Part shown: positions 9,343 to 17,215 of the stretch, piece after piece | How the letters are laid out: every line of letters starts with the position of its first letter | Numbering within the stretch: position 1 is the first letter of the stretch | Assembly (NCBI GenBank): GCA_036013055.1 | Contig: DASCQM010000002.1 | Coordinates: 233,345 to 297,344 of the forward strand | Length of the DNA stretch: 64,000 bases | Direction of reading: 5' to 3' | From: SHYR01 sp036013055 | GTDB lineage: Bacteria > Chloroflexota > Dehalococcoidia > UBA2979 | Translations under genes and position numbers: made by a program | Notes under the pieces: generated by a model | Told to the model about the DNA's origin: nothing | Database searches by the model: none | What the model saw: the letters and a program-made list of their open reading frames with translations, nothing else

Positions 9343-10179
9343 CTAGCCGGTCGCTGCCGCTTCGTTCGCCAGCTCGCGCAGGAAGAAGTCGCGCGCCGCG
9401 ACGTTGAAGCCCTCCGCCTGGTTGATGTTCACCGCGTGGTTCGCATCGAGGCCCACGATCTCAAGGTTCGGCATCGTGCGCTCCGCGTGCTCGCGTAGCT
9501 TGCCAAAGCGCTCCTCGCGCTCTCCAACGACAAGCAATGTCGGCACGGTGTTCTCGCCGAGGCGGTGGCCCATCGGCGCATCCGGCTGCGTGTGTTCGAC
9601 CATCGATGCGTAGCCCTGCACCGTCATGCCGTTGATGTCGGCCTCGAACGCGGCGCGCACCTCCGGCGAGAGCTTGCGGTTGCGCGTCGGCACCATCGGA
9701 TGCTCGCGGATCGCGTCGGTGCCTGCCGCGTGCACGCGCTCGATCTGCTCGCCGAGGTCGGCCATGCGCTCCGGGCTGCGCGGCTGACCGAGCCCCGAGT
9801 TCGTGTTCGTGAAGACATGGGCGATCACCCGTTGCGGGCGCTCGAAGGCGTAGCGCAGCGTGAACGACGCCCCGAGCGACTGCCCGCCGAGCAGCAGACG
9901 CTCGACGCCAAGGTCCTGCCGAATCAGATCGAGCTGCTCGACGTACGACTCGGGCGAGTAGTGGTGTGCCTCATCGGGAACCGGCGACCGGCCGTGCCCC
10001 CACAGCTCGGCGACGACCGGCCGGCTGAACTCCGAGAGCGCATCAAGATTCGGCATCCACTGCGCTCGACTCGACAGCATGCCGTGCAGCAGCAGTAGGT
10101 AGGGGCCGTCGCCGTCGTGGACGTCATAGTGCAGTCGCGGCGCGGCGCCGGCGTCGGTATTGCCGTCGGTGCCACTCAT
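9343..10179 (-). CDS. Alpha/beta hydrolase
   Basis: A 278-residue hydrolase with LLLHGMLSSRAQW (oxyanion loop), the nucleophile elbow GGQSLGASF, and a late histidine in LDANHAVNIN. The start chosen is the ATG of MSGTDG, just eight bases after the stop of the upstream CDP-alcohol transferase gene. It is the third gene of an asnB - CDP-alcohol transferase - hydrolase operon. Esterase, lipase or lysophospholipase activity fits the context. Substrate is unknown. Confidence 0.82.
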   Translation of the reverse strand: MSGTDGNTDAGAAPRLHYDVHDGDGPYLLLLHGMLSSRAQWMPNLDALSEFSRPVVAELWGHGRSPVPDEAHHYSPESYVEQLDLIRQDLGVERLLLGGQSLGASFTLRYAFERPQRVIAHVFTNTNSGLGQPRSPERMADLGEQIERVHAAGTDAIREHPMVPTRNRKLSPEVRAAFEADINGMTVQGYASMVEHTQPDAPMGHRLGENTVPTLLVVGEREERFGKLREHAERTMPNLEIVGLDANHAVNINQAEGFNVAARDFFLRELANEAAATG

Positions 10180-10187
10180 CGCGCGGA

Positions 10188-10865
10188 CTAGTGCATGCGG
10201 GTGCGCAGGGTCGCGACCCGGAAGACGAAGTTCAGATGCACGGCCACGGTGATCGCCACCAGCGACCAGAAGAGGATGTCGATGTTCCACGTCGCTGCGA
10301 CGGAGGCAACCGAGAGGTAGAAGACCCGCACGTCGCGCCCGGAGACGAGGTAGGCGAAGAACGGCTCAAGCTGTCGCTTCGGGTAGTTCTCATGCATCAC
10401 GGAGCGGTACTTCTCCGAAGCCGACGCCAGCACAAACGTCGCACCGAGCGCGAAGAATCCGACGGGCCACGCCCAGTCTTCCCACTCGGTGGTCTGGGCG
10501 AGCCCGTACGAGATCGCGATCAGCGAGAGGTACTCCACGAAGCGATCCGAGACGGTGTCGAAGAAGTCGCCGAACTTGCTCGCGTTCCCCGTCCGACGCG
10601 CGATCTCACCATCGACGCCCGCGTAGATCGATGAGAACTGCAGCAGCAGCCCCCCGGCCCACCACAGCTCCGTCGCGTAGGCCGCCGCCGAGGCGAGGCC
10701 GATCAGCAGCGAGATGAACGTCGCGATGTTCGGCGTCACGCCAATGCGGGAGAGCGGCCCCGACATCATCGTCGAGACACGGCGGTTGATCAGCAGCGAG
10801 ATCGGGCCATCGCTCGTCTTCTGGAGGTCCGTGCGCTTCGTCGGAAGTTCTGTACCAGTGGTCAT
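10188..10865 (-). CDS. CDP-alcohol phosphatidyltransferase, DIPP-synthase-like, with one metal Asp replaced
   Basis: A 225-residue membrane enzyme with about six hydrophobic segments. The family motif DGxxARx8Gx3Dx3D is present as D85, G86, A89-R90, G99, D103 and D107. The first aspartate of the DxxDG motif is Ala82 (context YAGVDGEIAR). The flanking block QFSSIYAGVDGEIARR matches the transferase half of archaeal IPCT/DIPPS, which joins CDP-inositol to inositol phosphate, better than phosphatidylglycerol synthases. ATG overlaps the asnB stop (ATGA). Loss of the first Asp could alter or abolish transferase chemistry. Alternative: a different CDP-alcohol lipid synthase. Confidence 0.8.
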   Translation of the reverse strand: MTTGTELPTKRTDLQKTSDGPISLLINRRVSTMMSGPLSRIGVTPNIATFISLLIGLASAAAYATELWWAGGLLLQFSSIYAGVDGEIARRTGNASKFGDFFDTVSDRFVEYLSLIAISYGLAQTTEWEDWAWPVGFFALGATFVLASASEKYRSVMHENYPKRQLEPFFAYLVSGRDVRVFYLSVASVAATWNIDILFWSLVAITVAVHLNFVFRVATLRTRMH

Positions 10866-12829
10866 GACGCGACCCCCTCGGCGGCCGTCGGGAAGGCCAC
10901 GGTCGAATCCGGGAAGTAGATGCGGAACCAGTGCTCGAGGTTCACGAGCATCCAGACGCGGTGCCCGAACTCACCGCCATTCGCATCGCCGCGATCGAGC
11001 CAGCGTTCGAGGCCATCGATGTTGAAGACGCCGCGCCTGCGGGACTCGTCGCTGAGCAGCAACTCACGTGCGTAGGGCATCAGATCACCACCGAACCATC
11101 GCTCCAGCGGAACCTTGAAGCCGACCTTGCGGCGCTCCACGATCTCCTTCGGCAGCATGTCGTCGAATGCTCGACGGAGGATGTACTTCGTCGTGTCGTC
11201 GCGCTCGCGGAAGACGTCGGAGTAGGAAAGCATCGCCCGCGCGCGGTGGAACGGCGACTGCCAGCGCAGCTTGTAGTGCATCGGGATCGCGGTCACGAAC
11301 TCGACCAGCCGGTGATCGACGAACGGCACGCGCGCCTCGACAGCCGTCGCCATCGTCATCGAGTCGACGCGCCCCAGCAGGTTCACGAGGTGCACCTTTT
11401 CGAGGGCGTAAAGCACGCGGTCGTAGTAGTCGTGCTCGGACGCCTCCGCGAAGTGTGCCGCGAACGCGTCCCTGCCGCCGCTGTTCGACTGCGCGAGCGT
11501 GCTCTCGCTCAGCAACTCACGGCGCTCCTCGGGTGAGAACCAGCGGTAGCCCGAGAAGAAATGATCGACGGGGTCAGCGCTGTCCAGGCCGCCGCCGTAC
11601 TTCTCTTCCATCCCGCCGAGCAGCGGGTGGCGCACGACTTCCGGCATCCAGCGCGTCGCCCGCGCCTTGTAGTAGTCGAAGGGGATGCGCACGTAGTCGC
11701 CGTAGCCGCCGAAAATCTCGTCGGCACCCTCGCCGGAGAGCACCACGGTAATGTCCTCCTTCAGCATCTTCGACATCTGGTAGAGCGGAACCTCATTTGG
11801 CACGCCGAGCGGCGAGTCGCGCTTGGCGATCAGTTCCGGCAGCAGTTCGAAGTACTGGGATTCGTCGACGCGGATCTCGTGGTGGTCGGTCTCGTAGCGG
11901 TCAGCGACCATCTTCGCGTAGGGGAATTCGTCCAGCGCCTCGTCGCCGAAGCCGACGGAGTAGGTCTTCAGACGGTCGCCAAGCTCCTGCGCCATCAACG
12001 CGACCACGATGCTGGAATCGAGCCCACCGGAGAGGTACGCGCCGATCGGCACGTCCGACATCAGACGCTTGTGCACGGCGTCGGTCAGCATCTCGCGCAC
12101 GTTGCGGCGGTAGTACTCCTCGCCTCGGTCGGCGCGCCGTTCAGGCAGGGTCAGATCCCAGTAGCGCTCGACGCGCACCTGTCCGTCTTCCGTCGTCAGG
12201 TAGTGTCCGGCGGGAAGCGCCGAGATGCCCTCGAACATCGTGCCCGGGGCGACGGCATGGCGGAACGTCAGGTAGCTGGCGACGCCGTCCATGCTCGGAC
12301 GCGCCTGCACAAGCCCGCTGGCGAGGATCGCTTTGACCTCCGACGCGAACACAAGGAAGCCATCCGAAATCGCGTAGTAGAGCGGCTTGATGCCCAGCCG
12401 ATCGCGAGCGAGCACGAGGCGCTCGCGCTGCGTATCCCAGAGGCCGAAGGCGAACATGCCCTCGATCTCCTCAAGCACCGCATCGACATCGCCCTGCTTG
12501 TCCTCGTAGAGGTGAACCAGCACCTCAGAATCCGTCTCCGAGCGGAAGCTGTGGCCGCTGCCAAGCAGCCGCTCGCGGATTCCCAGGTAGTTATAGGCCT
12601 CGCCGTTGTACGTGAGCCAGATGGTGTCGTCTTCGTTGCTGAGCGGCTGCCGGCCGTGCTCGCTGAGGTCGATAATCGTCAGCCGGCGATGTCCGAGCGC
12701 ACAGGGGCCCTGCGACCACGAGTCGTGATCGTCCGGGCCACGATGCTGCATCGAGTTCGCCATCCGCTCGACGGCGTCCCGAGGCGCGGTTGCCCCGTTC
12801 AGTGCCACGATCCCGGCGATGCCGCACAT
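10862..12829 (-). CDS. asnB: Asparagine synthase (glutamine-hydrolysing)
   Basis: A 655-residue protein. The start ATG is placed so that Cys2 (MCGIAG) becomes the N-terminal nucleophile of the class II glutaminase domain; a longer frame exists but would bury it. Glutaminase blocks include HRGPDDHDSW and NGEAYNY. The synthetase half has the ATP pyrophosphatase loop SGGLDSS and SGEGADEIFGGYG. It makes asparagine, or amidates another carboxylate, from glutamine with ATP. Being first in an operon with a lipid-type transferase and a hydrolase suggests amidation of a surface or lipid component, as in other AsnB-type enzymes in envelope clusters; that is inference. Confidence 0.93.
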   Translation of the reverse strand: MCGIAGIVALNGATAPRDAVERMANSMQHRGPDDHDSWSQGPCALGHRRLTIIDLSEHGRQPLSNEDDTIWLTYNGEAYNYLGIRERLLGSGHSFRSETDSEVLVHLYEDKQGDVDAVLEEIEGMFAFGLWDTQRERLVLARDRLGIKPLYYAISDGFLVFASEVKAILASGLVQARPSMDGVASYLTFRHAVAPGTMFEGISALPAGHYLTTEDGQVRVERYWDLTLPERRADRGEEYYRRNVREMLTDAVHKRLMSDVPIGAYLSGGLDSSIVVALMAQELGDRLKTYSVGFGDEALDEFPYAKMVADRYETDHHEIRVDESQYFELLPELIAKRDSPLGVPNEVPLYQMSKMLKEDITVVLSGEGADEIFGGYGDYVRIPFDYYKARATRWMPEVVRHPLLGGMEEKYGGGLDSADPVDHFFSGYRWFSPEERRELLSESTLAQSNSGGRDAFAAHFAEASEHDYYDRVLYALEKVHLVNLLGRVDSMTMATAVEARVPFVDHRLVEFVTAIPMHYKLRWQSPFHRARAMLSYSDVFRERDDTTKYILRRAFDDMLPKEIVERRKVGFKVPLERWFGGDLMPYARELLLSDESRRRGVFNIDGLERWLDRGDANGGEFGHRVWMLVNLEHWFRIYFPDSTVAFPTAAEGVAS

Positions 12830-12940
12830 CAGCGCGTTCCCCCAACAGCTTGCTTCGCAATCAGGAGCGTACACCGGATGCGACCGGGCGCGAAAATCGA
12901 ACCTACGCGAACCCGCAGCGTATTCAGGAACGCCGGGCGG

Positions 12941-13477
12941 CTACTTCTTGCCCGCTGACGCCCCGACCGCGTCGCCCTTGGTCGATGCTCCTGAGTTCTC
13001 CTTCGGACGCACCAGCAGCACCGATGCGCGCTCCGTGTGCCGTACGACGTGATCCGAGACCGAGCCGAGCAGCGCACGGCTGACTCCCGAGCGGCCGTGG
13101 GTCGCCATCACAATCACATCGACGTTCTCTTCATCGGCGAGGCGCACGATCATCGGACCGGCGGTGCCCTCGAGCACCCGCGTCGTCACCTTCGCAATGC
13201 CACGCGAGAGCAGCAGCTCACGAGCCGCTTCCAGATACCCTTCCGCGCCCGTGCGCTGGTGCGCGATCACCACGTCGGCGGCATCAATCGTGGTCTCACC
13301 AGCCTCGCTGAGGGCAAAGCCGGCACCCCCCGATGTGCGCGTCAGGATCTGTCCGACGCTGTCGATCACCTCGGCAACGATCACCTCGGTGTCCGGCCCG
13401 GCGACGCGAGCGACCTCGGGCAGCGCCGTCCCGGCAAGGTCGGAACCATCAAGCGTGACGAGAATCTTGTCGTACAT
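12941..13477 (-). CDS. Universal stress protein (UspA family)
   Basis: A single Usp domain of 178 residues. It begins YDKILVTLDGSDLAGTAL and ends with the ATP-binding motif GxxGx9GS seen in MATHGRSGVSRALLGSVSD followed by VVRHTERASVLLVRP. An ATP-binding subtype is likely. About 20 extra residues lie between the two halves. The start ATG follows GGGAGGCAAGGGAA. Upstream, 164 bases hold no gene. Confidence 0.92.
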   Translation of the reverse strand: MYDKILVTLDGSDLAGTALPEVARVAGPDTEVIVAEVIDSVGQILTRTSGGAGFALSEAGETTIDAADVVIAHQRTGAEGYLEAARELLLSRGIAKVTTRVLEGTAGPMIVRLADEENVDVIVMATHGRSGVSRALLGSVSDHVVRHTERASVLLVRPKENSGASTKGDAVGASAGKK

Positions 13478-13641
13478 TTCCCTTGCCTCCCACGCGGGCT
13501 GCGATCTCTCCGCAGCATCCGATCTGAATCTATCTCAACAAACCTACAGCCCACAGAGTCCTGCGTCCCCCCCGAAACGGGACGTTCGGGACATGCGCGC
13601 GGGCGTAATTCGCAGCGATCGCGAGTTATCAAGTGGTCAGA

Positions 13642-14424
13642 CTAGCGACGATGAGTATTTGCCACGGAGCAGACCGTGCTACGGCCAATCGGACCCTCCT
13701 CGTCGTACACCGTGCACTCAGCAACCGCCACGCCCTGTGCGCTGTGGTGGCCCGAGACCTCGAATCCGACCCACTCGCCGACGGGGAGGCGGTGCAGATA
13801 GAGCGTGACGTCAGCGTTCACGAAGTTGAGGCCTGACTCGCCGGAATTGGCGAACGGGTTGGTGAAGTCCGCGGCGATAGCGGCGCGCATGAACGGCGTC
13901 AGCGGCTCATCGTCAAGCAGCGTCCGCGATTCCCGCACCCAGGCGCGCTTCTGTGCGACGGCGTCCGATGCGCCACCGATCGGGCGCGTCTCCCACATCG
14001 GCGTCCGCCCGTCGCGACGCTCTCGCTCGGTCGGCGCAGCGAGCTCGTCCGGCGCCGGCGCGTCCCACGGCGGCGGTGCCCAGACCTCGCCCTCCGGCTG
14101 TTCCGCGCGACGCAGCATCACGGCGCGGGACTGCGCGACCACGACGCCGCCCGCCGTCACCGAGCCGTCGATCACGCGAATGCGGTTGCCCTCGCGAGCC
14201 ACGCTCGTCGTCAGCTCGATCGGCGCGAACGGCGGCACCCGAAAGAGGTCCGTCGTGAGGCGCGAGAACTGAAAGTCCGCGTCGCCGTATTGCTGCTCGA
14301 ATTCGCGCGCGAGCAGTCCGATCAGCACGCGCCCGTGCAGCGAGTTCGGATCCCACGGCCCGCGAGCCTGCGGCGTGGGCGCAAACTGCTGGCCGTCCAG
14401 CGTGAAGAAAGGCTCGGCAACCAT
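13642..14424 (-). CDS. Acyl-CoA thioesterase, TesB-like double hot-dog
   Basis: A 260-residue protein resembling the TesB-like thioesterase family (4HBT_3). It has an N-terminal hot-dog with GPWDPNSLHGRVLIGLLARE and a C-terminal hot-dog with NADVTLYLHRLPVGEWVGFE, AQGVAVAECTVYDEEGPIGRS. It would hydrolyse acyl-CoA to free acid and CoA. It is monocistronic. Start ATG follows GGAGCG. It fits the acyl-CoA-rich metabolism elsewhere in the window. Confidence 0.8.
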   Translation of the reverse strand: MVAEPFFTLDGQQFAPTPQARGPWDPNSLHGRVLIGLLAREFEQQYGDADFQFSRLTTDLFRVPPFAPIELTTSVAREGNRIRVIDGSVTAGGVVVAQSRAVMLRRAEQPEGEVWAPPPWDAPAPDELAAPTERERRDGRTPMWETRPIGGASDAVAQKRAWVRESRTLLDDEPLTPFMRAAIAADFTNPFANSGESGLNFVNADVTLYLHRLPVGEWVGFEVSGHHSAQGVAVAECTVYDEEGPIGRSTVCSVANTHRR

Positions 14425-14529
14425 CGACGCTCCAGCAATCGAATCTGAGACAGTGAGCTTGAAACGCTAGCGCGCACGGTGCTTTCGCGCGACCCGGCGC
14501 GAGCGGGCGTGGACAGATGAGAGCGACCG

Positions 14530-15369
14530 CTAGCCCATCGTCGTGATCGGCCGGCACTGCAAGAGGTACAGCTCGCCGTAGGCGATCGCGCACTCCACGT
14601 CCGCCGGCCAGCCCATCACGCGTTCGAGCTTGATCGCCAGCCGCGCCATCTCGATCGCCTCGGAGGTGTTCAGCGACGACCGTTCCTGATCCTCAGCGGG
14701 GATCGGTACCTCGTCGACGCCGCCGGGAACCATCACGGTCATGTTCTCTTTGATCGCGACCTGGCGGCTGATCAGGCTGAAGTCGGACTTGCGAAGCACA
14801 TACGTGTCGGGCGTGACCGTGCCGCTGACTACGCTCTCGCCGAGCCCCCAGCTTGAGTTGATGAACACCTCGTCGAGGTCCTGCGTGATCGGGTTCGCGC
14901 TGAAGACGACCGCGGAGACATCGGATTCCACCAGTTGCTGCACGAGCACAGCGATCGACGGGTCCTCCGACTGCAGGCCCTGCTGCTCGCGATACGCCAG
15001 CGCCTCCGGCGACTGCGTGGAGGCGACACAGCGGACGACCGCGTCCACTACATCGTCCTCGCCGATCACGTTGAGGTACGTGTCGTGCTGACCGGCGAAC
15101 GACGCCCCTGCACCGTCCTCATCGATCGCCGAGGAGCGCACCGCGACGCGAGGGTTGGGCAGCCGGCTGAGCTCGGCGATCGTGCGGTAGGCGCGGCGCA
15201 CGGCGGTCGCGAGTTCGTCGGTGAGACCGACCGAGCTGGCGACGGCGGTGAGGGCGAATCCGGGCGGTACGAGGTGGATCTCGGCCAGCTGGCTGAGGTT
15301 CGCAGCCTTCGCGCCAACGAGGGTGACGTCGTGACAACGTTCGTCGCCGAGCCAGAGAATCTCGCTCAC
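14530..15369 (-). CDS. Stand-alone PEP synthase/PPDK N-terminal (ATP-grasp) domain
   Basis: A 279-residue protein consisting only of the nucleotide-binding domain of pyruvate phosphate dikinase/PEP synthase. It shows LVGAKAANLSQL, RVAVRSSAIDEDGAGASFAGQ, NSSWGLGESVVSGTVTPDTY and an ECA...LLQCRP end. Full enzymes are 750-900 residues with a phosphohistidine domain and a PEP-binding barrel; neither follows here. It could be one subunit of a split enzyme, a phosphotransferase needing a partner, or a remnant. GTG start follows GGAGGGGATTCT. The frame is intact with no sign of decay. Confidence 0.8.
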   Translation of the reverse strand: MSEILWLGDERCHDVTLVGAKAANLSQLAEIHLVPPGFALTAVASSVGLTDELATAVRRAYRTIAELSRLPNPRVAVRSSAIDEDGAGASFAGQHDTYLNVIGEDDVVDAVVRCVASTQSPEALAYREQQGLQSEDPSIAVLVQQLVESDVSAVVFSANPITQDLDEVFINSSWGLGESVVSGTVTPDTYVLRKSDFSLISRQVAIKENMTVMVPGGVDEVPIPAEDQERSSLNTSEAIEMARLAIKLERVMGWPADVECAIAYGELYLLQCRPITTMG

Positions 15370-15518
15370 AGAATCCCCTCCTGCAGCGCGCCAAGGCTAC
15401 GCGGTAGCAACCTGACAGTCACGTGCCCGCCATCATGGCGCGCACCGCAGCGGATACCCTGTCTGCCACTCCTCGAACGTAGCGACCGAGTTGCGCCGAG
15501 CATGATTCGCGAGGCTGA

Positions 15519-16660
15519 GTGTCCGATCGAGAAGCCACCCGCGTACACGGCCGCATCTATCTGCTGGCCACGGTCGCGCTCGCCGGGCTGCTTGCCCGCT
15601 TAACTCCACGATGCTTGCCGTGGCGCTGCCGGAAATCCGCAGTGAGTTCGACGTGGGGCACGCGGCGATCGGGTGGCTGATCTCGTCCTACCTGATCGTG
15701 ATGGCCGTGGCTCAGCCGCTCGGTGGCCGGCTGGGGGACCAGTCCGGGCGTGCGCTCGTGCTGCGCATCTCTCTGGTTGCCTTCCTCGGCTGCTCGATCG
15801 CCGCGATCTTCGCGCCCACGTTCGCGTTCCTCGCCGTGATGCGCACGGGGCAGGCGATGGCCGGCGCGGCGCTGATCCCGACGGGGATGGCGATGCTGCG
15901 CAGCAGCGTCCCGATCCACGAACTGGGACAGATCAACGGGCTGCACGGCGCAGCGATGGGCATCTCCGCGGCGTCGGGGCCGATCCTCGGCTCGCTGCTG
16001 CTCACGATCGGCTCCTGGCAACTGCTCTTCGTGCTCAACATCCCGCTCGCGCTGCTGGCACTACTGATGGTGCTGCGCCTGCGCTACGAACAGTCGACGA
16101 CAGAACGCGCACCCGTCGATGTCGTCGGCGCGCTGCTGTTTGCCGCGCTGCTGGCGGCGATCACCGCCGTGCTCAACGGCGGCCGCGAGGGGTTGACGGA
16201 GACCCGCGGAGTGATCGCCGTCGCAGCGACGATCGCGATCGCGACGGTGTTCGTGGTCGCGCAGTCGCGCACGGCGGTCACCGCCGTCGCATGGTCGCTG
16301 CTCCGCGTCAGGACATTCGCGGCCGCGTCGATGCAGGTGCTGCTGATGAACCTGGTGATGTACACGACGCTGCTGTCGATGCCGTTCTTCATCAAGGAGG
16401 TGCAAGGAGCCGGCAGCGGTCGCACCGGGATGCTGCTCGGCACGATGTTCGTGCTGATGGCGGTGATGGCGCCGATCAGCGGGCGGCTCGCCGACGTCTA
16501 CGGCCGCAGATTGCCGGTACTCGTGGGGACGGCGGCGGCGGTCGTCGGTGCCGCGATCCTGCTCGCGACGCTGGCGGAAGATGCTCCCCCGGCGCTGATG
16601 GCTGGCTCACTCGCGCTGATCGGATTCGGCACCGGCACCAGCTTCGGTTCGGCGTCGATA
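15519..16660 (+). pseudogene. MFS drug transporter (DHA2-like), frameshifted and 3'-truncated
   Basis: A 14-helix-type major facilitator gene. A GTG at 15519 begins VSDREATRVHGRIYLLATVALAGLLARL, split here as two motifs (VSDREATRVHGR and IYLLATVALAGLLARL). At about 15600 the frame must shift by one base to continue NSTMLAVALPEIRSEF, GWLISSYLIVMAVAQPLGG and so on. Homology stops near GFGTGTSFG around 16645; beyond that the frame reads antisense into selD. Without the frameshift, translation from ATG 15611 would lose the first helix. Two lesions suggest a pseudogene, though the single-base shift could be a sequencing error. Confidence 0.75.
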
Positions 16661-17106
16661 ATCGTGTGGCCGCCGGCGATCACGCCACCAGCCTCCGCAA
16701 CCTTCTCGCCGCCGCCGCGCAGGATCTCTGCCACGACCTCGCTGTCCATCTCGGCGGGAAAGCCGGCGATGTTGAGCGCGATCGTGACATCCCCACCCAT
16801 CGCGTAGACGTCGCTGAGCGCGTTCGCGGCAGCGATCGCGCCATAGGCGTACGGGTCATCGACGATCGGCGCGAAGAAATCGACGGTGACGACGACCGCA
16901 AGCTCTGGGCTCACCTGGTAGACCGCCGCGTCATCCGGCTTCGCGAGCCCGACGAGCAGGTTCGGGTCGCCCGCCTCTGTCGCGGCCTGTCCGCTGCCGG
17001 GGCCGAACATCGCCATGATGCCCGCGAGCGCCTCCGCTCCCGCCTTGCCGGTGCAGCCGGCGAGGGCCGCGAGTTCAGTCAGCCGAGGGCCGCTGTGCGC
17101 AGTCAT
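16640..17106 (-). pseudogene. selD: Selenide, water dikinase (SelD), C-terminal half missing
   Basis: The minus-strand frame from ATG 17106 (after TTGAGGCAC) matches the N-terminal half of selenophosphate synthase: LTELAALAGCTGK (catalytic Cys region), DFFAPIVDDPYAYG, AANALSDVYAMGG and IAGGHTIIDAEPK. Homology ends there, after about 155 codons; full SelD has about 345 residues. The frame continues to 16498 only as antisense of the MFS gene. The AIRS C-terminal domain is lost, so it should be inactive. No other selenium genes are nearby. Confidence 0.75.
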
Positions 17107-17215
17107 GTGCCTCAATCCGTATCTAGCCGCAGGCGCGACATGCCGGGGTCAGAGCGGCGCAAGTATAGCAACGCCTGACGGTCGCCCCGTGTCGCAGATC
17201 ACACGGCCAGCGCCG

